A stretch of 28,992 nucleotides of DNA from RGIG1959 sp045637645 (GCA_045637645.1 JAZTZV010000102.1:1-28992); one strand, 5' to 3'. Shown: positions 1 to 7,907, numbered from the stretch's first letter. The notes: generated from the letters alone by a model not told the origin. Translations and numbers: made by a program.

Positions 1-378
1 ACTCCTTGGCTCACAGAACGACATGGCTACGATCCGACTTCCCGCGAGAAGATCGTGGTCAAGCTCGCCGACCTCGAAACCGAGCTGCCCAAACTGCTTG
101 ACGCTGTGCATGACGGTCTGTATCAAAAAGCACTCGCTCGCCGCGAGAGCATGACCTACGATGCGCACGATTTTGATGAGATCAAAGACATCGCCGACAA
201 CAAGCCCGGCTTGATTCGCGCCATGTGGTGCGGCGACCTCGAGTGCGAGATGCGTCTCAAAGATGAGGTCGGCATTACCAGCCGTTGCATGCCCTTTGAG
301 CAGGAAGAGATCACCGACACCTGCGTGTGCTGCGGCAAAAAAGCGAAGAAGATGGTCTACTGGGGCAAGGCGTACTAA
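1..378 (+). CDS. proS: Prolyl-tRNA synthetase, C-terminal part (5' truncated by window edge)
   Basis: This is the 3' end of a class II prolyl-tRNA synthetase, which charges tRNA-Pro in the cytoplasm. The frame is open from base 1 and stops at 376-378. The protein ends in the Zn-binding C-terminal domain of the archaeal-type (ProS type 3) enzymes: a Cys-x4-Cys pair in WCGDLECE, then RCMPFEQEE, then CVCCGKKAKK and the terminal YWGKAY, a tail ending in Tyr as is usual for this type. The match from about base 43 (REKIVVKLADLE) onward is good. The residues before that do not fit the family, and the expected sequence continues better in another frame (see findings). A cyclophilin gene follows after 24 bp. 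The family call is solid. The reading of the first 40 bases is uncertain. Confidence 0.88.
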   Translation, partial: TPWLTERHGYDPTSREKIVVKLADLETELPKLLDAVHDGLYQKALARRESMTYDAHDFDEIKDIADNKPGLIRAMWCGDLECEMRLKDEVGITSRCMPFEQEEITDTCVCCGKKAKKMVYWGKAY

Positions 379-402
379 TATCATAAATCGGAGGATGAAA
401 AT

Positions 403-999
403 ATGAGTCAATTGGCAATGCCCGTGAAGGGCGACGTGATCGTGACGATGCACACCAACATGGGCGACATCCAAATTAAGATGTTCCCCGACAAAACCCC
501 GAAAACGTGCGAGAACTTTTTGACCCACGCGCGCGAGGGCTATTATGACGGCTTGACGTTCCACCGCGTGATCAACGGTTTTATGATCCAAGGCGGCGAC
601 CCGACGGGTACGGGTTGCGGCGGTGAAAGCATTTGGGGCGATTCGTTCGAGGACGAATTCGACTTGGAGCTTCGCAATTATCGCGGTGCTCTGTCGATGG
701 CGAATGCCGGTCCCGACACCAACGGCAGCCAATTCTTCATTGTGCAAGCCAAGGAAGTGCCGATGCAACTCATCGGTCAAATGAAGCAACTTGCCGACCG
801 CGGTTTCCCCGAAGAGGTCACCGAGAATTATTCGACCGTCGGCGGCACGCCGCACCTCGACTTCCGTCACTCGGTGTTCGGTCAGGTGTATAACGGCATG
901 GACGTTGTCGATGCGATCGCGGCGGTGAAAACGGGCGCGGCGGATAAGCCGGTCGAGCCTGTCATCATCACGGGCATCGACGTTGCGATGTGCGAATAA
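403..999 (+). CDS. Cyclophilin-type peptidyl-prolyl cis-trans isomerase
   Basis: A cytoplasmic cyclophilin of 198 residues that would catalyse cis-trans isomerisation of peptidyl-proline bonds to help folding. The start is ATG 403 behind GGAGGA at 390-395. An in-frame Met six codons in (418) is less well placed. Visible cyclophilin motifs are FHRVINGFMIQGGD (residues 53-66, with the catalytic-type Arg 55), GALSMANAGPDTNGSQFFI (95-113) and SVFGQVYNGMDVVD (157-170). Residues about 117-150 form an extra segment, not present in minimal cyclophilins, between the SQFFI strand and VFGQV. There is no signal peptide or lipobox, so it is cytoplasmic rather than PrsA-like. It sits 24 bp after proS and 35 bp before the hydrolase gene, and is probably co-transcribed with both. 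Confidence 0.95.
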   Translation: MSQLAMPVKGDVIVTMHTNMGDIQIKMFPDKTPKTCENFLTHAREGYYDGLTFHRVINGFMIQGGDPTGTGCGGESIWGDSFEDEFDLELRNYRGALSMANAGPDTNGSQFFIVQAKEVPMQLIGQMKQLADRGFPEEVTENYSTVGGTPHLDFRHSVFGQVYNGMDVVDAIAAVKTGAADKPVEPVIITGIDVAMCE

Positions 1000-1034
1000 G
1001 AGATAATTGAGAAACGGATAAGGAGGGGCGCTTT

Positions 1035-1805
1035 GTGAAAACCGTACAGATCAACGGACTGACAATCGAATACATCGATGAAGGTGCGGGCGATGTTGTG
1101 CTGTTGCTGCATGGTTGGAACGCCCCAGCCGAAACGTACCGTTTGATCATCGATTTGCTGTCGAAGCGTTTTCGCGTGATCGCGCCGAATGCGCCCGGTT
1201 GCGGCGGCAGTCAAGAACCTCCCGAACCGTGGACAGTGGATGATTTTGCAGATTTTACGACGGCGTTTGCGAAAACGCTCGGACTTGAAAATGTCACGTT
1301 GATGGGACATTCGTTCGGTGGTCGCACGATCATCAAATTGATGAGTCGAAAGCCCCGTCCATTTGCGGTGGATAAGATCGTGCTGCTGGATGCGGCGGGT
1401 ATTAAACCCAAACGTAAGCTGTCGTATTATGTGAAAGTGTACAGCTTCAAATGTATGAAAGCGTTTTACAGCCTGCCGCCGATGAAGGTGTGGTTTCCTG
1501 ATGCGATCGATAAGGCGCGCCAAAAGCACGGATCGGCGGATTACCGTCAAGCCAGTGATGTGATGCGCCGTACGATGTCGATTTGCATCAATGAAGATCT
1601 GACGTCGTTGTTGCCGTGTGTGGATGTTCCGACGCTGCTTATTTGGGGCGAGAACGACACCGCGACACCGCTTCGTGACGCCAAGATCATGGAGAAGCAC
1701 ATTCCTGACGCGGGATTGGTGGTTCTGAAAGGTGCGGGGCATTTCGCGTTTGCGGAATGTTGGGGGCAATGCTCGCGTGTGCTCGACGTGTTTTTAAAAG
1801 CTTGA
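1035..1805 (+). CDS. Alpha/beta hydrolase
   Basis: A 256-residue alpha/beta-hydrolase fold protein, probably a cytoplasmic esterase or C-C/C-O hydrolase; the substrate cannot be read from the sequence. GTG 1035 is preceded by AAGGAGG at 1020-1025. The fold's landmarks are in order: the HGW oxyanion motif (26-28), the nucleophile elbow GHSFGG (91-96, Ser 93), the acid in GENDTATP (Asp 208) and the His in GAGHFAF (His 236). No signal peptide is visible. It lies between a cyclophilin and a MurF-type ligase with short gaps, so it may be expressed with cell-wall genes. A role in wall metabolism is guilt by association only. Confidence 0.9.
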   Translation: MKTVQINGLTIEYIDEGAGDVVLLLHGWNAPAETYRLIIDLLSKRFRVIAPNAPGCGGSQEPPEPWTVDDFADFTTAFAKTLGLENVTLMGHSFGGRTIIKLMSRKPRPFAVDKIVLLDAAGIKPKRKLSYYVKVYSFKCMKAFYSLPPMKVWFPDAIDKARQKHGSADYRQASDVMRRTMSICINEDLTSLLPCVDVPTLLIWGENDTATPLRDAKIMEKHIPDAGLVVLKGAGHFAFAECWGQCSRVLDVFLKA

Positions 1806-1827
1806 ATTCAGATAGGTGGTGTCCGCC

Positions 1828-3465
1828 GTGACCGACGGTATCTTACTCATATTGCAGATCGTGCTGGCAATCGTGTGCTTGCTCGAGGCGACGTTTGAGA
1901 CGGTGTATTACGTGCATATGTTGCAGTTGAATTCTTACCGTCCCGAGCGATATCGCAAATGGATGCTTGAAAACGACAAGCGCACCCTGCCCGTTTATCG
2001 CTTGATCCTCGCCGCTATTCCGCTTGCGGCGTTGATGATGTTCGGATTTCAAGGAATCACGGGCATTGTTGCGACGGCGGTTGCGGTGGTGACGTGTGCG
2101 ATTGCGGCGCTTCTCGACCGTCCGAAAACCGCCAAAAAGCCGCTTGTGTACACGCCTCGTGTGAAGCGATTGCTCGGCACTCTCGCGCTGATCAACGCGC
2201 TGTTGCTCGCACTCGGTTTCGCGCTTACACCGCTGATGACGTTGCTTCACGGCGTGCTTCCGTTTGAAACGGGTGTGTTGACGATCGAACGCACATTGCC
2301 CGCGATGCTGTTGCTTATCGTGCTGATGCCGGTGCTGTTTGTGCAATACGCGAACACCCTCAACGGCCCGATCGAACGCCGCATCGCCAACGGTTTCACA
2401 AAAGATGCCAAGCGCATTTTGTCGCAGATGCCCGATTTGACGATCATCGGCATCACGGGCAGTTACGGCAAAACCAGCACGAAAAACTTCCTGACGGCGT
2501 TGCTGTCGGTGAAGTATAACGTGTTGATGACTCCCGAAAGCTATAACACCCCAATGGGCGTGGTACGCACGATTCGTGAGCGCTTGCGTGCGTCGCATGA
2601 GATTTTTGTTTGTGAGATGGGCGCGAAAAACCGCGGCGATATTCGCGAGATCTGCGATATCGTGCATCCTCAGCATGGCATGCTGACCGCGATCGGTGAG
2701 CAACATTTGGAAACGTTCAAAACGCTCGATACCATCATCGATACGAAATTCGAATTGGTGGACGCGTTGCCCGAAAACGGCATGGCGTTCTTGAATATCG
2801 ACAACGAGCATATTGCTTCGCGCGATGTGCGCGGTGTCAAAGTTGTATCATACGGTTTGTACGACGGCGCGGTGTACACCGCGACCGACATCACGGTGGA
2901 TGAAAGCGGCAGTAGCTTCACCGTGAAAGCACCCGACGGCGACGTGTGTAAATATTCCACGCGTTTGCTGGGTGCACATAACATTCAAAATTTGGTCGGT
3001 TGCATTGCGGTCGCGAATCAGTTGGGCATCACGCTCAAAGAAATGAAAGCACCCGTGCGACAAATGAAGCCGGTGGCGCATCGTTTGCAGTTGCTTCCCA
3101 ACGGCTATATCGACGATGCCTACAACTCCAATCCCGCGGGTTTCCGCTCGGCATTGGATGTCTTGGGTTCCATGAAAGATACGCGCCGCATTTTGGTGAC
3201 CCCCGGCATGGTGGAACTCGGTTCGCGCCAAGACGCACTCAACGAAGAACTTGGTGCCTACGCGGCGTCGCGTTGCGACTGGGCAATCTTGGTCGGCGAA
3301 AAGCAAGCGCCGCCGCTGAAAAAAGGATTGCTGTCGCAAGGATTTGATGAAGAACATATTTTTGTGGCAATGGATTTGCATCAGGGTTTGAGCTTCGTGC
3401 ACGCGTTACCGCCCGTGGAGCGACAGATCGTGTTGCTTGAAAACGATTTGCCCGATAACTTTTGA
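1828..3465 (+). CDS. murF: MurF-type UDP-MurNAc-tripeptide--D-Ala-D-Ala ligase with membrane N-terminus
   Basis: An ATP-dependent Mur ligase of 545 residues that would join D-Ala-D-Ala to UDP-MurNAc-tripeptide, the last cytoplasmic step of peptidoglycan precursor synthesis. The ATP-binding loop GITGSYGKTS is at about 208-217, followed by a central domain and the MurF-like DDAYNSNPAG at about 429-438. Unlike standard MurF (about 450 residues, soluble), the first ~175 residues hold four hydrophobic stretches (ILLILQIVLAIVCLL, LAAIPLAALMMF, LLGTLALINALLLAL, MLLLIVLMPVLFV), so the enzyme is probably membrane-anchored. I chose GTG 1828 because AGGTGG at 1814-1819 is correctly spaced for it. The GTG at 1816 lies inside that ribosome site. 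The next gene encodes Ddl, which supplies its substrate. Another amide-bond ligase of the Mur family cannot be excluded. Confidence 0.87.
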   Translation: MTDGILLILQIVLAIVCLLEATFETVYYVHMLQLNSYRPERYRKWMLENDKRTLPVYRLILAAIPLAALMMFGFQGITGIVATAVAVVTCAIAALLDRPKTAKKPLVYTPRVKRLLGTLALINALLLALGFALTPLMTLLHGVLPFETGVLTIERTLPAMLLLIVLMPVLFVQYANTLNGPIERRIANGFTKDAKRILSQMPDLTIIGITGSYGKTSTKNFLTALLSVKYNVLMTPESYNTPMGVVRTIRERLRASHEIFVCEMGAKNRGDIREICDIVHPQHGMLTAIGEQHLETFKTLDTIIDTKFELVDALPENGMAFLNIDNEHIASRDVRGVKVVSYGLYDGAVYTATDITVDESGSSFTVKAPDGDVCKYSTRLLGAHNIQNLVGCIAVANQLGITLKEMKAPVRQMKPVAHRLQLLPNGYIDDAYNSNPAGFRSALDVLGSMKDTRRILVTPGMVELGSRQDALNEELGAYAASRCDWAILVGEKQAPPLKKGLLSQGFDEEHIFVAMDLHQGLSFVHALPPVERQIVLLENDLPDNF

Positions 3466-3492
3466 TAGATTCGCGCACAGGAGGGATCTTTT

Positions 3493-4719
3493 ATGATGAA
3501 GACGAAGGTTGCCGTGTTGTTCGGCGGTCGCAGTGTGGAGCATGAGGTGTCGATCATCTCGGGTCTGCAAGCGTTTGCCGCGCTCAACCGCGATAAATAC
3601 GATCCGTTGGTGCTGTACATTTCCAAGGACGGCGCGTTTTACACGGGACAGGGTTTGGACACGGTGGAGTTTTACCGCGGTCTGCCCGCATCGCTGAAAA
3701 ATGCGACGCGCGTGTTGCCTGTTCCGGGCGAAAAAGGCGTGGACTTGGTGCGCTACCCGATGAAGAAATTCGGCAACAACGTGGTGGCGAGCTTTGAAGT
3801 GGCGCTTCCCGTGGTGCACGGTACCAACGTGGAGGACGGTACGTTGATGGGGTTCCTCGAAATGCTCGGTGTGCCGTATGCGTCTTGCGATGTTACCTCG
3901 TCGGCACTCGGTATGGATAAGTTTTTGATGAAGGCGGTGCTTCGCCAAGCGGGCTTGCCCGTGCTTGATGCGATCGAGCTGGATGCGAAATCGTACGCAG
4001 AGGATGCCGAGCAGATCATGGACGAGGTGGAGAAAGCGGTCGGCTATCCGATGATCGTTAAACCGGTCAACCTCGGTTCGTCGGTCGGCATCTCGAAAGC
4101 CGCAGACCGTCGCAAGCTTCGCGCCGCACTTGATTTGGCATTTGATTTTTCGCCGCTCGTACTTGTGGAGCAAGCGGTGCAACCGCTCCGTGAGATCAAC
4201 TGCGCGGTACTCGGCGATCGCGATGAAGCGATCGCGTCGGCGTGTGAGGAGCCGTTCGGAAACGATGAGATCCTCAGCTTCGGCGATAAATATTTGAGCG
4301 GCGGTAAAGGCGCGAAGGGTGCCAAAGGCGGTTCGGCAAAATCCGACGGCGCGAAATCGGGCGGTATGAGCAGCTTGAAACGCCGTTGCCCTGCCGAGAT
4401 TCCCGATGACATGACGGCAACTGTGCAGGATTTGGCGGTGAAAACCTTCAAAGCTCTCGGTTGCATGGGTGTGTCGCGCATTGACTTTTTGATGAATGCG
4501 GATACCAAGGAGTTGTGGGTCAACGAGATCAACACCATCCCCGGTTCGCTCGCGTTTTATTTGTGGGAAGAAACCGGTGTCGGTTTCTCGGAGCTTCTCG
4601 ATCGCATGATCGCGCTGGCATTCAAGCGTCAACGCACGAAAGAGGCTTTGACGTTTACGTATGACACCAATATTTTGGCGGGTGTTTCGCTCGGTTCGGG
4701 CGGCGCAAAAGGAAAATAA
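3493..4719 (+). CDS. ddl: D-alanine--D-alanine ligase (ATP-grasp) with Gly/Lys/Ser-rich loop
   Basis: An ATP-grasp ligase of 408 residues that would make D-Ala-D-Ala for the MurF-type ligase encoded just upstream. ATG 3493 follows AGGAGGG at 3479-3485; ATG 3496 is an alternative. Family motifs are GGRSVEHEVSIISG (11-24), EDGTLMGFLEMLGVPY, the ATP-grasp segment VKPVNLGSSVGISKA and the C-terminal EINTIPGSLAFYLWE. Two oddities appear. Residues ~269-295 are almost only Gly, Lys, Ala and Ser, and sit right after DKYLSG in the loop that closes over the active site in Ddl enzymes. The C-terminal motif has PGSLAFYLW where typical Ddl has PGMT or PGFT. D-Ala-D-Ala specificity is therefore probable, not proven. 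Confidence 0.9.
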   Translation: MMKTKVAVLFGGRSVEHEVSIISGLQAFAALNRDKYDPLVLYISKDGAFYTGQGLDTVEFYRGLPASLKNATRVLPVPGEKGVDLVRYPMKKFGNNVVASFEVALPVVHGTNVEDGTLMGFLEMLGVPYASCDVTSSALGMDKFLMKAVLRQAGLPVLDAIELDAKSYAEDAEQIMDEVEKAVGYPMIVKPVNLGSSVGISKAADRRKLRAALDLAFDFSPLVLVEQAVQPLREINCAVLGDRDEAIASACEEPFGNDEILSFGDKYLSGGKGAKGAKGGSAKSDGAKSGGMSSLKRRCPAEIPDDMTATVQDLAVKTFKALGCMGVSRIDFLMNADTKELWVNEINTIPGSLAFYLWEETGVGFSELLDRMIALAFKRQRTKEALTFTYDTNILAGVSLGSGGAKGK

Positions 4720-4750
4720 AATCATTCCCGTCAGCTTAAGGAGGACGAGT

Positions 4751-5188
4751 ATGCAACAGCGATTTGAATCATTCGTGACGGGAATGACCGTTTGCTATAA
4801 ACATATTCAGCGTATCAAATCGACGGAAATGACGGAACTCGGTCTCAAGGGTACGCACGCGATGTGCCTGTTCTTTTTGGATCGCTACGAAGACGGTTTG
4901 ACCGCTGCGGAGCTTTGCCGTTTGTGCAACGAGGATAAGGCGGCAATTTCCCGAAGTCTGGCGACTCTTCGTGAAAAGAACTACATTTGCGGCGAGGGCA
5001 AGGCCTATCGCGTGAAATGGCAACTGACCGAAGACGGACAGCGTCTTTCCGAGCGCGTCGGCGAATTGGTGGCGCAATGGGTCGGCTTCGGAGGAGAAGG
5101 ACTCAGTGACGAGGATCGCGACACGTTCTACCGCGTGCTTGAACATATTTCGACAAATCTTCGAAATAAGTATGATAACGCAGAATAA
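4751..5188 (+). CDS. MarR-family winged-helix transcriptional regulator
   Basis: A 145-residue MarR-type DNA-binding regulator. The start is ATG 4751, behind a strong AAGGAGG at 4739-4744. A longer in-frame reading would overlap ddl and lacks such a site. Residues ~48-72 (GLTAAELCRLCNEDKAAISR) form the helix-turn-helix, followed by LREKNYI and a wing at ~80-92 (KAYRVKWQLTEDG). The N- and C-terminal helices would form the dimer interface typical of the family. It sits 31 bp after ddl and 30 bp before a DegV gene, so it could autoregulate this run or respond to a small ligand. No operator palindrome was confidently identified. Confidence 0.88.
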   Translation: MQQRFESFVTGMTVCYKHIQRIKSTEMTELGLKGTHAMCLFFLDRYEDGLTAAELCRLCNEDKAAISRSLATLREKNYICGEGKAYRVKWQLTEDGQRLSERVGELVAQWVGFGGEGLSDEDRDTFYRVLEHISTNLRNKYDNAE

Positions 5189-5218
5189 CGGATGTTGAAG
5201 AAAAGGAGTGGCGCTTAA

Positions 5219-6070
5219 GTGGCTGTCAGATTGATTGTGGATTCGGCTTCGGATATCCTTCCCCGGCAGGCAACCGCACTCGGTATGATGCATTTACCGA
5301 TGACGATTATTTTCGGTGAAGACGAATATTTGGATTCGGTGACGCTGTCTCACGAAGAGTTTTACGAGAAGTTAACACAGACTTCGATTGTTCCGAAAAC
5401 CTGTCAAATCCCGCCTGCTGTCTATATGGAGACGTTCGAAGAAGTTGTGCAAGCGGGGGATACGGCCGTCGTCGTAACGATGTCATCGAAATTATCCGGC
5501 ACCTACAACAGTGCGTGCATGGCGGCGGAGGAATTCGGTGACAAGATCGCGGTCGTGGACAGCGAGAATATCACCTTCGGTGAGCAAATTCTGATCAAGC
5601 GCGGCTTGGAATTGCGTGATCAAGGTTTGTCGGCGCAGGAGATCAAAGAGGTGCTGGATCGTGAGAAGAAGCGCATTCGATTGTATGCGTTGGTGGATAC
5701 ACTCGAATATTTGCGCAAAAGCGGTCGTGTATCGGCGGCTGCGGCGTTTGCGGGCGGCTTGCTTGCGATTAAACCCGTCATCTCCATGGAAGGCGGCGAG
5801 GCGCAAATTGTCGGTAAAGCGCGTGGTTCCAAGCAAGGTAACGCCATTTTGGCGGGCTTGATCGAAAAAGGCAATGGTATCGATTTCACTCGTCCGATTT
5901 GCTTTGGATATGCAAGTGTCGGAAAAGCAACCATGGAAGCATTCATGTCGGAACAAAGTGCGTTGTGGCAAGCGTATGACGGCGAATTACCGTTCACCTC
6001 GATCGGCAGTACGATCGGTACTCACGCAGGTCCCGGTGTGTTCGGCTTGGCGTTTTTCGAAAATGAATAA
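5219..6070 (+). CDS. DegV-family fatty-acid-binding protein
   Basis: A 283-residue DegV-family protein. These bind a fatty acid in a deep pocket and serve as FakB-like partners of fatty-acid kinase in Firmicutes. GTG 5219 is preceded by AAAAGGAG at 5201-5208. Motifs are LIVDSASDILPRQ (5-17), the Thr-Cys-Gln segment at 61-63, VVVTMSSKLSGTYNSA (84-99), VVDSENITFGEQ, LEYLRKSGRVS and LLAIKPVISMEGG. The length is normal for the family. It is the last gene of the + strand run and its stop lies just before a strong terminator. No fakA-like kinase gene is present here, so the ligand and partner are inferred from the family. Confidence 0.95.
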   Translation: MAVRLIVDSASDILPRQATALGMMHLPMTIIFGEDEYLDSVTLSHEEFYEKLTQTSIVPKTCQIPPAVYMETFEEVVQAGDTAVVVTMSSKLSGTYNSACMAAEEFGDKIAVVDSENITFGEQILIKRGLELRDQGLSAQEIKEVLDREKKRIRLYALVDTLEYLRKSGRVSAAAAFAGGLLAIKPVISMEGGEAQIVGKARGSKQGNAILAGLIEKGNGIDFTRPICFGYASVGKATMEAFMSEQSALWQAYDGELPFTSIGSTIGTHAGPGVFGLAFFENE

Positions 6071-6075
6071 AAAGG

Positions 6076-6106
6076 AAAGAGAGCATCACGTTGTGATGCT
6101 CTCTTT
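6076..6106. terminator. Bidirectional intrinsic terminator
   Basis: A perfect 11-bp stem, GAGAGCATCAC (6079-6089) with GTGATGCTCTC (6093-6103), has a 3-base loop. It is extended by AAA/TTT and followed by TTTTTGTT on the + strand. On the - strand, T-rich sequence from the complement of 6068-6078 follows the same stem. It ends the + strand DegV operon. It also lies over the last codons and stop of the convergent - strand glycosyltransferase gene (stop at 6086-6088). Confidence 0.9.
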
Positions 6107-7228
6107 TTGTTGCATGGGGGCATATTGTGCGATTTCGTTGTACAATATCTCGGCGACATGTTCGCAATCGAATTGTGCAACATCGGTTTTACTTAATCGT
6201 GCATACAACTCGCGGTCGGCGAGAAGTTGTTCGACGCGGGATGCCATGACAGCAGGAGCGCCCAAGGGGACGAGGAAGCCGTTTTCGCCGTCCGTGATCA
6301 CGCTGCGGTGTCCGCGGTTATCCGTTGCAACCACAGGCAGACCGCAATACATCGCTTCAACGAGATTGATGCCGAAGCCTTCGCGGATGCTGGAGGCAAC
6401 GCACACGTCCGAAGCACTCATCAACTGACCGATATCGCTGCGCCAACCCGCCAACGTAACGCTGTTGTTCAAGCCGCATTTATCAATGTAGGCTTTCAGT
6501 GCACCGTCGTCGTGCTCGGGCCCGACAAGCAACAGGTGCGCGTTGGGAATGGTTTTGTGAAGCTCGCCGAGCATATCCACAAGCAAGGATTGGTTTTTGT
6601 TGGCGATCAATTCCGCAACGTAAATCAAAACGGGAGTGTCGTCGTCGATGCCGAGCGAACGGCGATACTCGGCGCGTACCGCCGCGCGGTCGCCGATTTG
6701 TAAACGCGTGAAATTGGCACCGACTTCAGGAACGAGGGTTTTGATCATGCGGTCGGAAAGATGCTTTTGCACGGTGGCATAGTCCTCGGTGTTGACAGCG
6801 AAGAATACGTCCGTGTAGCGCGCCAGCCATTTTTCAATGGGATAAAACAGCAGCCAGTTGACAAGCGGTGCGCCTTTAAAAAAGTGCAGACCGTGTGCGC
6901 AATAAATCACTTTGGTGCCGTGTTTGCGGGCTTTGCGCGCCGCGAGGCGTGCGACCAGACCGCCGACGGGCGTGTGGCAATAGACGATGTCGTATTGGTT
7001 TTCGTTGAGAATCGCGGTCAACTCACGAATGCCTTTGAAGGTTTTCGGAGTGAACGGTGAGCGTTTCCATGAAGCGTGAAATTGACGGTCGCAATCGGGA
7101 ATGATTTCGTCACCTGCACATGCGACATCCACTTGCCAGCCGTGTTCACGAAACACGCGCATTTGCGGCAGGTGGAATTTCATGATATGTTCTTTGGCGA
7201 CGTTTGCAACAAATAGGATTTTATTCAT
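6086..7228 (-). CDS. Glycosyltransferase, family 4 (GT-B), EpsD/CapM-like
   Basis: A 380-residue GT-B retaining glycosyltransferase, probably adding a sugar to the lipid-linked intermediate made by the upstream sugar transferase. The start is ATG 7228 (MNKILFVANV), with GAGGAG about 10 bp upstream. It overlaps the preceding gene's stop by 8 bp, which indicates translational coupling. A longer in-frame reading to 7474 is Ser/Thr/Arg-rich and overlaps the neighbour, so I rejected it. The N-terminal domain has HIMKFHLPQMRVFREHGW and YCHTPVGGLVARLAARK. The C-terminal domain has SIREGFGINLVEAMYCGLPV, with the two family-4 Glu residues, followed by TDNRGHRSVITDGENGFLV. The last codons lie inside the terminator hairpin. 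Confidence 0.93.
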   Translation of the reverse strand: MNKILFVANVAKEHIMKFHLPQMRVFREHGWQVDVACAGDEIIPDCDRQFHASWKRSPFTPKTFKGIRELTAILNENQYDIVYCHTPVGGLVARLAARKARKHGTKVIYCAHGLHFFKGAPLVNWLLFYPIEKWLARYTDVFFAVNTEDYATVQKHLSDRMIKTLVPEVGANFTRLQIGDRAAVRAEYRRSLGIDDDTPVLIYVAELIANKNQSLLVDMLGELHKTIPNAHLLLVGPEHDDGALKAYIDKCGLNNSVTLAGWRSDIGQLMSASDVCVASSIREGFGINLVEAMYCGLPVVATDNRGHRSVITDGENGFLVPLGAPAVMASRVEQLLADRELYARLSKTDVAQFDCEHVAEILYNEIAQYAPMQQKESITT

Positions 7229-7844
7229 TGTCCGTCGTCTCCTCTTGGCGTTGAAGTTCACCCGTGCCGCCTTCAACAACGCCGTCCGAACGGAGAACCG
7301 CGGCAATCGTGCCGAAGAAGCACTTGCAGTCGAAACCGAAACTGAGCTTTTCAACGTATTCGCCGTCGAGCTTGGCTTTGACGGGGATTTCGAGTTCGTC
7401 GCGGCCGTTGATTTGCGCCCATCCTGTGAGACCGGGTTTGACGTCGTTGGCGCCGTATTTGTCGCGTTCGGCAATCAGATCGTCTTGATTCCAAAGAGCG
7501 GGGCGCGGGCCGATGATGCTCATTTTGCCTGTTAAAATGTTGAACAGTTGCGGAAGTTCATCCAGACTGGTCTTACGCAAAAATTTACCGATTTTGGTGA
7601 TGTATTGGTCGGGGTTTTCCAGAAGATGGGTGGGGATGTCGGGGGTATTCATCTTCATGCTGCGGAATTTGTAAAGTTGAAAATAACTTTTGTGAAGACC
7701 GACGCGTTTTTGCTTGAAAAGTGCGGGTCCGGGATCGTCAATTTTGATGGCAAGTGCGATGATCCCCATCGGCACGGCAAGCACCACCACACCACCCAGT
7801 GACAAAACAAAGTCAATTGCACGTTTGAAAAAGGCTTTATACAT
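7221..7844 (-). CDS. Undecaprenyl-phosphate sugar phosphotransferase (bacterial sugar transferase, monotopic PGT)
   Basis: A 207-residue small phosphoglycosyl transferase that would move a sugar-1-phosphate from a nucleotide sugar to undecaprenyl phosphate, the first membrane step of glycan assembly. One hydrophobic re-entrant segment, IDFVLSLGGVVVLAVPMGI, lies near the N-terminus. It is followed by DPGPALFKQKRVG, LYKFRSM, the catalytic Asp-Glu in TSLDELPQLFNIL, MSIIGPRPAL and PGLTGWAQINGRD. The start is ATG 7844, because AGGGGTG at 7852-7858 is well spaced for it. A TTG two codons earlier is too close. It is the first gene of a two-gene operon with the GT4 gene. The sugar specificity cannot be read. 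Confidence 0.95.
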   Translation of the reverse strand: MYKAFFKRAIDFVLSLGGVVVLAVPMGIIALAIKIDDPGPALFKQKRVGLHKSYFQLYKFRSMKMNTPDIPTHLLENPDQYITKIGKFLRKTSLDELPQLFNILTGKMSIIGPRPALWNQDDLIAERDKYGANDVKPGLTGWAQINGRDELEIPVKAKLDGEYVEKLSFGFDCKCFFGTIAAVLRSDGVVEGGTGELQRQEETTDNE

Positions 7845-7877
7845 ACACAAAGCACCCCTATTGAATATAATATATTC

Positions 7878-7907
7878 AGTATAGCATAGAACGGTAAGAG
7901 TTGTAAA
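7878..7907 (-). promoter_or_regulatory. Sigma-A-type promoter for the sugar transferase/GT4 operon
   Basis: Read on the - strand: -35 TTTACA (7902-7907), an 18-bp spacer, and -10 TATACT (7878-7883) with an upstream TGC giving an extended -10. Transcription would start near 7871, leaving a leader of about 25 bases before ATG 7844. Confidence 0.75.

Noticed and set aside
882..1769. 295-residue - strand reading frame opposite the hydrolase gene
   Set aside because: It is a basic, low-quality protein with no motif, antisense to an intact alpha/beta hydrolase with all catalytic residues.
1843..2811. 322-residue - strand reading frame opposite murF
   Set aside because: It is extremely rich in His, Arg and Gln, as expected for the antisense of a biased coding sequence, and has no domain.
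3406..4725. 439-residue - strand reading frame opposite ddl
   Set aside because: It is His/Arg/Gln-rich with no recognisable domain and mirrors the codon bias of the ddl gene, whose own protein is clearly real.
7229..7474. N-terminal extension of the GT4 glycosyltransferase
   Set aside because: The extra residues are Ser/Thr/Arg-rich, overlap the sugar-transferase gene, and a good ribosome site precedes ATG 7228.
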